Positions 18,553 through 27,820 of a stretch of DNA of 64,000 nt are shown here, piece by piece; position 1 is the stretch's first letter, and each line of letters begins with the position of its first letter. The notes below the pieces were generated by a model. It did not search any database. It worked only from the letters and a program-made list of their open reading frames with translations, and was not told the origin of the DNA. The stretch is taken from assembly GCA_040388605.1 (NCBI GenBank), contig JAZKBN010000038.1:1-64000 (forward strand), in the 5' to 3' direction. The position numbers and the translations under genes are program-made. This DNA comes from JAZKBN01 sp040388605 (lineage in GTDB: Bacteria > Bacteroidota > Bacteroidia > Cytophagales > Flexibacteraceae).

Positions 18553-18898
18553 GGCCTTTCGCTACTTGGGTGAATACTGCAGGCAGCTATGCTAAAGTGC
18601 GGCCTGTAATAGTTTGTTAATAATTTAATAACGCGGGCAAACAGGCTCAGCAGATTTTACCGGTTCATTTTCCGGTGCCAACACAAGCATGTTTACAAAT
18701 ATAACCAAATATTAATACACAAAGTTCAGACCAATATGTAATATAATTCCGATTTAACCGGTATTTAAGCCTTATTAAACCTGTTTTAATTAAAGTACCG
18801 GTTTTCTTTGGTTTTCGCTTAAAATCTGCAGAAAATACAGTGTCCGCCGGGTTTTTTGTATCTTTGTATCGGCATACATTTTTCTGTAGCCACTGTGT
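18553..18898. other. Intergenic region upstream of prfA
   Basis: 346 bp, AT-rich, between a minus-strand small gene and prfA. Apart from the prfA -7 element (18859-18866) I see nothing supportable. A minus-strand frame crossing into prfA looks spurious. Confidence 0.6.
18859..18866 (+). promoter_or_regulatory. Bacteroidota -7 element of prfA
   Basis: TATCTTTG matches TAnnTTTG, 33 nt before the ATG at 18899. No TTG at the expected spacing. Confidence 0.45.
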
Positions 18899-19981
18899 AT
18901 GGAAATCATTGATAAGCTGGAGGCCATTTCGGGCCGGTTTGATGAAGTGGGCCAACTGTTGGTTCAGCCCGACGCCATGTCTGACATGAAGCGTTTCAGC
19001 AAGCTCAGCAAAGAATATAAGGAGCTTGAAAAGATTGTATCGAAGTACAAAATCTTTTCAGACCTGATTAGTAATCTCGACAGCGCCCGCGAAATGCTGG
19101 AAACGGAAAAGGATCCTGATTTTCGTGAAATGGCAAAGAGCGAGCTTGAAGAATTGCAGCCAAAGGTTGATGAAATGGAAGCTGAGCTTCGTAACATGCT
19201 CATTCCCAAAGATCCCAACGACAGCAAAAACGTTATTCTTGAAATACGTGCAGGCGCAGGCGGCGATGAAGCTTCTATTTTTGCCGGCGACTTATACCGC
19301 ATGTACACCCGCTTTGCCGAAACCCGCGGCTGGCGCATGGAACTGATTGACTTTACCGAGGGCACCAGCGGCGGCTATAAAGAGATAATAACCTCTGTTT
19401 CCGGCGATGATGTTTACGGCATGATGAAGTGGGAAAGCGGCGTGCACCGTGTGCAACGTGTTCCGCTTACCGAAACGGCAGGCAGAATTCACACTTCCGT
19501 AGCAAGTGTGGCGGCTTTGCCCGAAATGGAAGACGTTGAAGTTGATATTAATATGAACGATGTTCGTAAAGATACCTTCTGCTCATCAGGCCCCGGCGGG
19601 CAGTCTGTTAACACAACATATTCGGCCATTCGCCTGACACACATTCCTTCGGGCCTTGTGGTTCAATGTCAGGACGAAAAATCTCAAATCAAGAATTTCG
19701 ATAAGGCGCTGAAGGTACTCCGCAGCCGCCTCTACGAGCTTGAGCTGCAAAAGCATAACGATGAAGTAGGCGCCCAGCGCCGTGGAATGATTGGCAGCGG
19801 CGACCGCAGCGATAAGATTCGTACCTATAACTATCCTCAAAGCCGCGTTACCGATCACAGAATAGGTATGACGGTTTATAACCTTTCATCGGTTATGGAT
19901 GGAAGCATAGGTGATTTTATCGAAAACCTGCGCGTTGCAGATAATGCCGAAAAGCTGAAGGTTGGCCTTGTTGATGCCTAA
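18899..19981 (+). CDS. prfA: PrfA, peptide chain release factor 1
   Basis: 360 aa, normal for RF1. It triggers peptidyl-tRNA hydrolysis at UAA and UAG. The catalytic GGQ motif is in SSGPGGQSVNTTYSAIRL near residues 232-234. The stop-codon recognition tripeptide of the PxT class lies in VQRVPLTETAGRIHTS, here PLT. It is RF1 rather than RF2, judging from this PxT motif (RF2 has SPF) and from the absence of an internal programmed frameshift. A strong terminator follows. Confidence 0.97.
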   Translation: MEIIDKLEAISGRFDEVGQLLVQPDAMSDMKRFSKLSKEYKELEKIVSKYKIFSDLISNLDSAREMLETEKDPDFREMAKSELEELQPKVDEMEAELRNMLIPKDPNDSKNVILEIRAGAGGDEASIFAGDLYRMYTRFAETRGWRMELIDFTEGTSGGYKEIITSVSGDDVYGMMKWESGVHRVQRVPLTETAGRIHTSVASVAALPEMEDVEVDINMNDVRKDTFCSSGPGGQSVNTTYSAIRLTHIPSGLVVQCQDEKSQIKNFDKALKVLRSRLYELELQKHNDEVGAQRRGMIGSGDRSDKIRTYNYPQSRVTDHRIGMTVYNLSSVMDGSIGDFIENLRVADNAEKLKVGLVDA

Positions 19982-20006
19982 GCTTTAGATTATAGAAATT
20001 AAAATT

Positions 20007-20047
20007 CGCAGGTCGTTCGTAATATAATCGGGCGACCTGCGTTTTTT
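20007..20047 (+). terminator. Rho-independent terminator of prfA
   Basis: Perfect 9-bp stem CGCAGGTCG/CGACCTGCG (20007-20015 with 20033-20041) followed by TTTTTT. It ends only 26 nt before the next gene's GTG start, leaving almost no room for a separate promoter downstream. Confidence 0.9.
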
Positions 20048-20072
20048 CGTCGAAACCAATATCCCCTTACCT

Positions 20073-21566
20073 GTGAAATTATTTTTGTGGTCAATTGTCC
20101 TTTTGGCTTTTGCGGCATTGGCTGCTCTTAGCTCCTGCAAGCCTGAGGATGAGCGTATTACCCATAGCCCCGGCAAAAAGCTTGAATTTGCCAGCGAATG
20201 GGATTCTTCAGGCTCAACAGACTCAGTTAAATTCGGGTTTATATTAACCGGTAAGCTAAGCGCCACCCGCCGCCTGAAGGTGTACAACCCAAATTCTGAA
20301 GCGGTTTTAATTACATCTGTTACAAAACCGGGCAATGCACCTTACCATTTTATTGTAAACGGCCGCGATTCCAGAAACGGGCCCATAACCAATATGACCC
20401 TGCGCGGGAACGACAGCCTTTGGGTGCTCATTACCGTTACGCCCGATACCACCGACTCAGACGAAACCCTGTTTATTGAAGACAAGCTGGTTTTCACTAC
20501 TTCAGGTATTGCCCGGGACCAGGAAATACACCTCTTTGCCTTCGGCACCAATGCACATTATGTACTTGAAGAAAATTTATTACCCTGCAATTCAGTTTGG
20601 GATGATTTAAAACGCCCTTATGTCTTGTACGGTTTCCCTACAGTTGAACCGGGCTGCACGCTCACTATTAAACCGGGAGTTCGTGTACTGGCATACCAAA
20701 ACAGCGGCCTTTATGTAAGGGGTACAGTTAACGCTGTAGGCACTTTCGATAAGCCCATCACATTTGCGGGCACCCGGCTTGAATCATGGTTCGAAAACAC
20801 CGGCGGGCAATGGGGACAAATATTAATTGTAGGGGCAAGCAAAGGCAACAGGTTTAACTACTGCATTATTAAGAACGGTGTTCGAGGTATCCAGGTAGAT
20901 ACCCCAAATACATATACCAATATGCGGCCCGAGGTGGAAATTGGCAATACCGTTATTAAGAACATGTCTGACATTGGCATATTCAGTTTTGGCGGGGTAG
21001 TTAACTGCTACAATACCTTGGTTACAGATTGTGCCACAGGCCTTGTTTACTGCCTTGAAGGAGGGAAATACTTCTTCGTGCATTGCACCATGGCTTATAC
21101 CAATACCCTGGCTTTAATAAGGCGGGACCCCTGCGTTATTTTTGCCGATAGTTATGACAGGAACGGTGACGGTTCAGGCTATGCTTATGACAGCCTTGTG
21201 CTCGGCTTTACTAATAACCTTGTAACCGGGAGCGCTGATTCCGAAATTGCTGTAAGCCGCAAAAGCAATTTCAACCTGGGTGTGTATGAGAACGGCCTGA
21301 ATAACAACGTTCTTAAATTACCGGTTGCCGATACCGGCCTGTTTAAAACCAACAACACAGCCCAAAATATTTTCGTCAGGTACGATATTTCAAGCCTTCC
21401 CGGCCGATACAGGTATAATTTTATGCCTGATACTACTTTTATAGGTCGCGGAAAAGCGCTTACTTACAAAGCGCCAACAATAAATGCTTTTGAATCTTTG
21501 CTCAAAAAAGATTTACGCGACAGTGCCAGGAAAGAAACCAATGCAGATATTGGCGCTTACCAATAA
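20073..21566 (+). CDS. Lipoprotein with a predicted right-handed beta-helix region
   Basis: 497 aa from a GTG start. A lipobox-type signal (LAALSSC, lipidated Cys about residue 22) indicates membrane anchoring. An Ig-like segment follows, resembling choice-of-anchor domains (LKVYNPNSEAVLITSV). From about residue 185 there are parallel beta-helix-like repeats (LTIKPGVRVLAYQNSGLYVRG, ITFAGTRL, FNYCIIKNG, IGNTVIKNMSDIGIFSF). The C-terminal ADIGAYQ is typical of such repeat proteins. Substrate and function are unknown. It begins 26 nt after the prfA terminator, so promoter placement is unclear; read-through from prfA is possible. Confidence 0.75.
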   Translation: MKLFLWSIVLLAFAALAALSSCKPEDERITHSPGKKLEFASEWDSSGSTDSVKFGFILTGKLSATRRLKVYNPNSEAVLITSVTKPGNAPYHFIVNGRDSRNGPITNMTLRGNDSLWVLITVTPDTTDSDETLFIEDKLVFTTSGIARDQEIHLFAFGTNAHYVLEENLLPCNSVWDDLKRPYVLYGFPTVEPGCTLTIKPGVRVLAYQNSGLYVRGTVNAVGTFDKPITFAGTRLESWFENTGGQWGQILIVGASKGNRFNYCIIKNGVRGIQVDTPNTYTNMRPEVEIGNTVIKNMSDIGIFSFGGVVNCYNTLVTDCATGLVYCLEGGKYFFVHCTMAYTNTLALIRRDPCVIFADSYDRNGDGSGYAYDSLVLGFTNNLVTGSADSEIAVSRKSNFNLGVYENGLNNNVLKLPVADTGLFKTNNTAQNIFVRYDISSLPGRYRYNFMPDTTFIGRGKALTYKAPTINAFESLLKKDLRDSARKETNADIGAYQ

Positions 21567-21726
21567 GGCCCGGTAAATTAAGGTTACTAAATGCGTTTGC
21601 ATTTGTAGTAACAATTGAACAGTTTTCGGAAATAAATAAACTTTGCAACTAAGCTTTCCGGCTGCTTCAAAATTAAAATGTACTCCGGCAGCTCTGTTAA
21701 AATTAACCTGCCCATTTAAAGCAACA

Positions 21727-22701
21727 ATGAAAGCTATCTCTGTTAAATCATTTCTTGTACTTAATGTCGCGCTTTTGTTAAGTGTGGGCATGCTTACCTT
21801 TTCCTGTAAAAAAGATAAGGACGATGATTCTGCCAAGCCCGACCAGGCTACAATTAATGCTGAAATCAGTAAGCAAAGTGTGCAGGCTGCCGATGAAAGT
21901 GCCTTACAGGCAGAATCTGACGATGCCATTGCATTGGCTACAGATACCGTTCTTGCCGAAATGCCTAATTATTATGGCGGAAGATTGGCAGCAGTTTCAG
22001 TTTGCGGCGGCACAATTACCAAAGATTCTGCTGACCGCAGTTTTACCATTACTTTCGACAATTCAAGCATCTGTGCCAATAAAATTCGCTCAGGCAGCAT
22101 TAAGGTAAAGCTTACAACGGGTAATCACTTTCGTGATGCCGGTTCGGTATTGTCTTTAACCTTTACTGATTACAATGTAAGGCGTACCATTGGCGACAGC
22201 ACCCGGAATTTCAAATTCAACGGCACACATACCGTTGAAAACGTAAATGGCGGTCAACTTGCAAGCCTGACTGTAAGCAACCCGGTTGTTTGGAAAATAC
22301 GTGGTAACATGAGCATTAATTTCGATAACGGGACTGTAAAGCGCAGCTGGAAAGTTTACCGTAAACGTACTTTTGCCCGTGAGGGCGTTTTCAACTATAC
22401 CAGCACACTTGAAGGCGATACCACTATTAACAGCGTTAGCGGATTTACAGAAGTAGGCACAAACCGCTTTGGCGATGATTACACTGTACAGGTCTCAACC
22501 CCGGTAGTGTCAGGCAACCTATGCGGCTGGTGGCGTCCTAAATCAGGGGTAAAGCTTTTCAGCGGAATCAAGCATAACATTACGCTTACTTATGGCGTAA
22601 ACGCCTTGGGTTCACCGGTTGAATCAGGCTGTGCCGGGTTCTTTAAAATTGCCTGGAACGGTGCCGATGGCGTTGCCCGAACCAAAGTAATCAGGTATTA
22701 A
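21727..22701 (+). CDS. Hypothetical lipoprotein
   Basis: 324 aa from the ATG at 21727, chosen because it directly precedes a lipoprotein signal (VLNVALLLSVGMLTFSC) followed by an acidic and basic linker KKDKDDD. A longer frame from 21643 starts at a TTG and adds residues unlike a signal. The mature part is beta-rich (e.g. TKDSADRSFTITFDNSSIC, SIKVKLTTGNHF, GVKLFSGIKHNITLTYG). It contains four cysteines in two pairs that could form disulfides (SICAN near residue 117, NLCGW, SGCAGFF). I do not recognise the family. A terminator follows at 22736. Confidence 0.72.
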   Translation: MKAISVKSFLVLNVALLLSVGMLTFSCKKDKDDDSAKPDQATINAEISKQSVQAADESALQAESDDAIALATDTVLAEMPNYYGGRLAAVSVCGGTITKDSADRSFTITFDNSSICANKIRSGSIKVKLTTGNHFRDAGSVLSLTFTDYNVRRTIGDSTRNFKFNGTHTVENVNGGQLASLTVSNPVVWKIRGNMSINFDNGTVKRSWKVYRKRTFAREGVFNYTSTLEGDTTINSVSGFTEVGTNRFGDDYTVQVSTPVVSGNLCGWWRPKSGVKLFSGIKHNITLTYGVNALGSPVESGCAGFFKIAWNGADGVARTKVIRY

Positions 22702-22735
22702 CCTGCATTCTTAATTGCTCATAAAATACTTCGGG

Positions 22736-22770
22736 CCCCGTATTCTGTTTGAATGCGGGGTTTCGTTTTT
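22736..22770 (+). terminator. Rho-independent terminator
   Basis: Nine-pair stem CCCCGTATT/AATGCGGGG (22736-22744 with 22752-22760, one T-G wobble) followed by TTTCGTTTTT. Confidence 0.8.
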
Positions 22771-22826
22771 GTATGATAAGCTTAATTAGTGCTAATATTG
22801 TTGAAAATTACTCCTCACGGGAACTG

Positions 22827-23537
22827 ATGTTAAGCAACAAACACTTCATTAAATTCATTCTTTCGGCCGTTTTCCTGTTTACAGCAGGCATAGCCGGGGC
22901 CCAAAAAGTTACCGTTCGTGCCGAGGAAAGTGAAATAGATAAAATGCAGCGCAAGGGCATGGCCACCACCATAGAGCTCGATAAAAAAACGGTTGAAAGG
23001 GCCTGGCTGCACAGGTTCAGGGAATTAGGTAAATATGAAAGTAAGTCAGGTATTTACACCATTAAATCTCAGGTAGTACCGGCCATTGCTGCTACCCCGG
23101 TTACAATTATCAGCAGGGTAGATGCAGATGTAAAAGGAACAACCATTTTTTGGGCAATAGACCTCGGAAGTGAATATGCGGCCCAGGGAAAGAAGGAGTT
23201 CGAGGAGGCTAAAAAGCTCCTGCACGAGTTCGCTGTACAGGTTTACCGCGATGATTTAAACAGGCAGATTGAAGAAGCTGATAAAGCAGTTGACGGCGCT
23301 GTGCGCCAGCATGATAAATTGCAGGAATCGGGTTTGGCGCTTATGAAGCAAATAGAGCGCAACCAAACAGATAACCTGAAATTGCAACAGCAAATGATGA
23401 TTAACATCAACGAAAAAGTTCAGCTTAAAACCGACAGCGCTCAAAACCGCCTGTTGCAAACCACAGCACTGGAAGAAATAGATAAGCTTCGGAAGATTTC
23501 GGAAGAGAAAAAGAATAAGCTGAGCAGCATACAATAG
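22827..23537 (+). CDS. Exported coiled-coil protein of unknown function
   Basis: 236 aa from the ATG at 22827. The signal peptide (FIKFILSAVFLFTAGIAGA) is followed by a short globular region of about 110 residues (AEESEIDKMQRKGMATTIELD, FWAIDLGSEYA). The C-terminal half is a predicted coiled coil dense in Gln, Lys, Glu and Leu (QIEEADKAVDGAVRQHDKLQ onward to KLRKISEEKKNKLSSIQ). A longer frame from 22749 places non-signal residues in front and is less likely. No known domain is recognised; a periplasmic location is inferred. It is convergent with the flavoprotein gene, 32 bp apart, without an obvious terminator. Confidence 0.72.
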   Translation: MLSNKHFIKFILSAVFLFTAGIAGAQKVTVRAEESEIDKMQRKGMATTIELDKKTVERAWLHRFRELGKYESKSGIYTIKSQVVPAIAATPVTIISRVDADVKGTTIFWAIDLGSEYAAQGKKEFEEAKKLLHEFAVQVYRDDLNRQIEEADKAVDGAVRQHDKLQESGLALMKQIERNQTDNLKLQQQMMININEKVQLKTDSAQNRLLQTTALEEIDKLRKISEEKKNKLSSIQ

Positions 23538-23569
23538 CAGCCCGTTATTTCTATAGCCTCTATATAATG

Positions 23570-25099
23570 TCAGTCATTAAATGAAGGCGTTTGATACTCT
23601 GAAAAATAGCTGCCGTTAATGGGTGAGTATTTTCCGTCGCGCCATACGCCTGCCCGTACGCAGCAATCATCGGTACCAAGGGGCCTTATGATTGGGTTGC
23701 CCAATAAAACCCGCATGGCTTCCTGCACCCCTTCGGTAATGGATGGGTGCGGATGTATCATTTCGGCAAGCTCCTCTATACCGCGTTGTCCGGCCATAAG
23801 CAGGGCTACAGCCTGTATGGCGCTGCTTGCATGCTCACCAAGCGCACGCATGCCGAGCACCAGCATTTTTTCATCGTCGGTAACCAGTATTTTGAAAAAG
23901 CCTTTTGTATTGCGCATGGCAACCGCACGGGCAATGCTCTTATATTCAAGGCATACCACACGATAGGGAATACCTTGTTTCTGCGCATCCTGCTCATTTA
24001 TGCCTACCGATGCCGTTTCCGGGTTCAGGAACATAATGGTGCTGATGTTGTTGCGGGCCAGTTCCTTTGCGCTGCCTGCAAATATTTTTTCAACGGCATG
24101 CCTGCCTTCAAGCTCACCAACATTTACAAGGGCCACATCGGCGGTAAGATCGCCAACGGCGTATATGTTTGGTATATTGGTTTGGGTATCAATATCATCT
24201 ATAAAGCCACGGGAAGTAAGCTTTATGCCAAGCTCATAAACGCCAAGGTTTTCAAGGTTGGGCACCCGGCCTACCGATATTAATGCCTTTTCGGCGCTGA
24301 ACCATTCGCAGAGGTTTTTTTCGAAGCAGAGCTGGTAATGCACCCGGCCATCGCGAACCAGGATTTCTACCAGTTCGGCATTCCTGTGAATATGCACCCC
24401 GTTCGATTGAAAAATGCGTTCAACCACATTGCTTATATCCTGGTCTTCGAAGGGAAGAATGCGGTTGGTATTGCTTACCAAATCTACCTTGCTGCGCCCG
24501 AAGTTGCTGAAAACAGTGGTGTACTCGCAGCCGATAATGCCGGCGCCAAGAATTACTATGCTTTCGGGGTAATCGGTTAAAGAGGTTACACCGTCGCTGG
24601 TAATAATTATTTTCTCGTCTACCGGTATGTGCGGCAGCATTCGCGGACGGCTCCCTGTAGCAAGCACAGTATAATCTGCTTTAACCCGGGTGCTTTTGCC
24701 TTCCTTGTTTGTAATTTCAATTATGGTGGCATCTTCCATTCGGCCGGTACCAAAAACCAGTTCGAAATTAGCATGGTTCCTGTGCCGGGAAACGGCAAGC
24801 AAATGGTTTTCCAGGTAATCGCTGCGCTCTTCAACGGCCTCATTTACTTCCTGCAAAACCTGCTCGAAAGGAATGCCGCTGTAAGGGCTGCCATATTTAA
24901 ATGCGCGTTTGCGAGCCTGCAATGCTTCCCTTGATATTTCCCAAAAGGTTTTGCTGGCCAGGGCGCCGTCATATATTCCGGCCCCGCCTATTTTTTTCTT
25001 TTCTATGAGCAGAACGCGCTTACCAAAATCAAGCGCATGCATGGCTGCCGCAAAACCTGCGGGCCCCCCGCCAATAACGCATAAATCATAATGGTTCAT
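23570..25099 (-). CDS. Flavoprotein of the dihydrolipoyl dehydrogenase family lacking both redox cysteines
   Basis: 509 aa. The FAD motif GGGPAG is at residues 10-15, the NAD(P) motif VILGAGIIGCEYT lies mid-protein, YAVGDLT is the second FAD contact, and a C-terminal dimerisation domain is present. Family members normally carry GGTCxNxGCxPSK; here the segment at residues 38-50 reads GGAGIYDGALASK, so both redox cysteines are replaced (C to G41 and C to A46). The C-terminal HPHPSITEGVQEAM keeps the family's His...Glu pair. It therefore cannot act as a dithiol reductase. Soluble transhydrogenase or another NAD(P)H-dependent oxidoreductase are possible roles, but neither is shown. It is monocistronic and divergent from the DsbD gene. 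Confidence 0.85.
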   Translation of the reverse strand: MNHYDLCVIGGGPAGFAAAMHALDFGKRVLLIEKKKIGGAGIYDGALASKTFWEISREALQARKRAFKYGSPYSGIPFEQVLQEVNEAVEERSDYLENHLLAVSRHRNHANFELVFGTGRMEDATIIEITNKEGKSTRVKADYTVLATGSRPRMLPHIPVDEKIIITSDGVTSLTDYPESIVILGAGIIGCEYTTVFSNFGRSKVDLVSNTNRILPFEDQDISNVVERIFQSNGVHIHRNAELVEILVRDGRVHYQLCFEKNLCEWFSAEKALISVGRVPNLENLGVYELGIKLTSRGFIDDIDTQTNIPNIYAVGDLTADVALVNVGELEGRHAVEKIFAGSAKELARNNISTIMFLNPETASVGINEQDAQKQGIPYRVVCLEYKSIARAVAMRNTKGFFKILVTDDEKMLVLGMRALGEHASSAIQAVALLMAGQRGIEELAEMIHPHPSITEGVQEAMRVLLGNPIIRPLGTDDCCVRAGVWRDGKYSPINGSYFSEYQTPSFND

Positions 25100-25468
25100 T
25101 ATAGAAATCTGATGCTAAGGGTATTGAGTGAGGAACCAAATATTGATCGGTCCGTACAGTATTTGCAATGCTTTTGGGAACCTGCAGTATAAACAGGGAA
25201 TGAATTAAAGCCGGCCTGCAAGTGCCGGGCAAAGACTGTTTTTAAATTACCTGCCTATAATATTGAGACTAAACATAGGTAAAAATAATTGTATTTCCTG
25301 CTTTTATCTGAATTGTGGCTGCTAGCGCTTTGGCAACAATTTGGCATAAACAGGTAAATTGCATGCAATCATATAAGAATAGCCTATATTTATCTTTAAG
25401 TAATAATATATTGTGCTATTCCTGATTTTTGGTAAAACAAATTACCCTTTGTGTGCGTTAACAATCAA
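25100..25468. other. Divergent intergenic region between the flavoprotein and DsbD genes
   Basis: 369 bp, AT-rich. A TACCCTTTG at 25443-25451 resembles the -7 element with one extra base. No hairpin, RNA gene or exact promoter is seen. Confidence 0.5.
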
Positions 25469-27673
25469 ATGCTAAAATTTCTCAGGATTCTTGCTTGCTT
25501 ACCCGTTTTCATGGCCGGGTATTTTTATTTATCGGCGCAAATTGAAACGCCAAGCAAATGGTCTTTTTCGCTGAGCAAAAACAACGCGAAAATTGGCGAG
25601 GAGATAGATTTTATTGCCCGCGTTAAGCTTGATAACACCTGGTACCTCTACGGTTCCGGAAACGATATGGATCCGGATCTGGGGCCCACGGTTACTGTTT
25701 TCGTTTTTAAGGCATCGCCCTCGTTTAAATTATCAGGTAAATTAAAATCAATTGGTGCTCACAAGCACTTCGACGATGTTTTCGGGGGCGACGTAAGCAC
25801 CTTTGATAAAATTGCAGAGTTCAGGCAGAAAATAAAAATAACCGGAAAGAACCCTGTTATTGAAGGTACCTATGAAGGGCAGGTTTGTACATCGGTAAAC
25901 GGCCGCTGCATACCGGTAAGCGGAGACTTCAAAATAACCGATTTAAAAGTTTTGGGTGATGCAGGCAATGCAGCCAAACCAAATGAGATTAATCCTGCAA
26001 ACCCGGCATCTTCTGCTAATCCTAAGGCTGAGCTGGCCAATAAAGACGGGGTACAAACTTCACAAAAAGATTCAATAAGTGCAGAAGCAAAGTCTGCTCT
26101 CCAAAACCCGGACTCTGTTTCAGCAGCCGGCTCTGCCGACAAAACAGCTGCACCGGGTGAAGCGGCCACTACATCCGGAACTAGCGCAAATGCTGCAGCA
26201 CCTGTAAGTGTTCCGCAGGAAAGCCTGCTTACCTTTTTGCTCGCTGCATTCGGTGCAGGACTTATTGCGCTTACTACCCCCTGCGTTTACCCCATGATTC
26301 CCATGACGGTAAGTTTTTTTACGCGCAGCTATAAAAGCCGAAGCCAGGGAATATTCATGGCGTTGTTTTACGGCTTCAGCATTATTGCCATTTATACCTT
26401 AATAGGAACCATAGTGGCAAAATTCAACGGCCCCGAAGCAGCTAATTTCCTGAGCACTCACTGGATTCCTAACCTGCTCTTCTTTGGTATATTTATAGTG
26501 TTCGCCCTAAGCTTTTTGGGTATGTTTGAAATAGAGTTGCCTTCTTCCTGGGTAAACGGCGCCGACCGTCAGGCCGATAAAGGCGGTTTTTATGGTGTAT
26601 TCTTCATGGCATTTACCTTAGCCCTGGTCTCTTTCAGCTGCACAGGTCCGTTTGTGGGCACCTTGCTTGTGCAATCAGCAGGCGGGGCGGTATTGAAACC
26701 CATTATAGGCATGTTCGGCTTCTCACTGGCCTTTGCCATACCTTTTACATTGTTCGCTGTTTTCCCTGAATATATGCAGCGCCTGCCTAAATCCGGCGGC
26801 TGGCTGAATTCTGTTAAGGTTGTTCTCGGTTTTCTTGAACTGGCCCTTGCCTTTAAATTCCTCAGCATTGCAGACCAGGCTTACCACTGGCACCTGCTCG
26901 ACCGCGAAGTTTTCATAGCCATCTGGATTGCCGTATTCACTTTATTAGGCTTCTACTTATTAGGAAAGCTACGCATGCCGCTCGACAGCCCCATGACCCA
27001 TATTCCTGTTCCCAGGCTGGTTATGGCAACTGCTGTATTCAGCTTCGTGATTTACCTTGTGCCCGGCATGTTTGGCGCACCTTTAAAGGCATTGGCCGGT
27101 TACCTGCCGCCTGAAGGAACTATAGATTTTAATTTATCTGCAGGGCAGGGCAGCGGGTCGGTCCCGGCTAAGAGCAATTTATGTGATTCAAAAGTTCGCT
27201 TTGACTTCCTGTCTCCGCTTGTTCCCAAGCCTTACCATGCATATTTCGACCTGAAAGAAGCACTCGCCTGTGCCAAAACACAGGGTAAACCGGTGTTTAT
27301 TGATTTTACCGGCCACGGCTGTGTTAACTGCCGCGAAATGGAGAGCCGGGTATGGTCTGATGAACGCGTAAAAAATAAGCTCAGCGAAAATTACGTTATG
27401 GCTGCCTTGTATGTAGATGATAAAACCGAGCTTCCGGAAAAGGAATGGTATGTTAGCAAATACGACGGGAAGCAGAAAACTTCACTCGGCAAACAGAACG
27501 CCGATCTCCAGATTACGCGCTTCAACGCCAATGCGCAGCCCCTGTATGTGCTGCTTACGCCTGAAGGTGAAATACTGGTTCCGCCCCATGCCTACGACCT
27601 GGATGCAGATACATTCGTAAAATTTCTGGATAGCGGTACGGCGGAAATGAACAAGCGTAAAAAGGCCGTTTAA
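25469..27673 (+). CDS. DsbD-type thiol:disulfide interchange protein
   Basis: 734 aa from the ATG at 25469; a GTG six codons upstream is a weaker start. After a signal peptide comes an N-terminal DsbD-alpha-like domain (about 30-165) with a cysteine pair (QVCTSVNGRC). An Ala/Ser/Asn-rich linker (about 170-250) follows. The membrane domain has the paired cysteine motifs TTPCVYPMIPMT and SFSCTGPFVGT, and a C-terminal thioredoxin domain has GHGCVNCREME (CVNC). It passes electrons from cytoplasmic thioredoxin to periplasmic partners, supporting cytochrome c maturation or copper insertion. That fits the neighbouring cytochrome-rich respiratory locus, although the link is inferred. Confidence 0.93.
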   Translation: MLKFLRILACLPVFMAGYFYLSAQIETPSKWSFSLSKNNAKIGEEIDFIARVKLDNTWYLYGSGNDMDPDLGPTVTVFVFKASPSFKLSGKLKSIGAHKHFDDVFGGDVSTFDKIAEFRQKIKITGKNPVIEGTYEGQVCTSVNGRCIPVSGDFKITDLKVLGDAGNAAKPNEINPANPASSANPKAELANKDGVQTSQKDSISAEAKSALQNPDSVSAAGSADKTAAPGEAATTSGTSANAAAPVSVPQESLLTFLLAAFGAGLIALTTPCVYPMIPMTVSFFTRSYKSRSQGIFMALFYGFSIIAIYTLIGTIVAKFNGPEAANFLSTHWIPNLLFFGIFIVFALSFLGMFEIELPSSWVNGADRQADKGGFYGVFFMAFTLALVSFSCTGPFVGTLLVQSAGGAVLKPIIGMFGFSLAFAIPFTLFAVFPEYMQRLPKSGGWLNSVKVVLGFLELALAFKFLSIADQAYHWHLLDREVFIAIWIAVFTLLGFYLLGKLRMPLDSPMTHIPVPRLVMATAVFSFVIYLVPGMFGAPLKALAGYLPPEGTIDFNLSAGQGSGSVPAKSNLCDSKVRFDFLSPLVPKPYHAYFDLKEALACAKTQGKPVFIDFTGHGCVNCREMESRVWSDERVKNKLSENYVMAALYVDDKTELPEKEWYVSKYDGKQKTSLGKQNADLQITRFNANAQPLYVLLTPEGEILVPPHAYDLDADTFVKFLDSGTAEMNKRKKAV

Positions 27674-27720
27674 GGCATAATTAAAGCTTTTGGGACGCTT
27701 TTCTCAGTTATTGGGATGGC

Positions 27721-27780
27721 ACCTGAACCGCCATGATTTTACGATTTAAAAAAGAAATCGTAATTTCAGGTCACCATTAA
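27721..27780 (+). promoter_or_regulatory. Structured leader with a possible branched-chain-rich leader peptide upstream of ilvE
   Basis: Nested inverted repeats: outer arms ACCTGAA/TTCAGGT (27721-27727, 27765-27771) and inner arms TTACGATTT/AAATCGTAA (27739-27747, 27755-27763). The same stretch holds a 15-codon reading frame, 27733-27780, encoding MILRFKKEIVISGHH, in which five residues are Ile, Leu or Val. It ends 40 nt before ilvE. No terminator hairpin with a U-tract follows, so classical attenuation is not demonstrated. Confidence 0.35.
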
Positions 27781-27820
27781 TACACCTTAATTTCATAGGC
27801 TTAAAAAAGCACTGATTAAT

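Noticed and set aside
18277..18573. 98-codon plus-strand frame opposite the small membrane protein gene
   Set aside because: The minus-strand reading has a proper helix and ordered composition; this one lacks domain features and both cannot be strongly selected.
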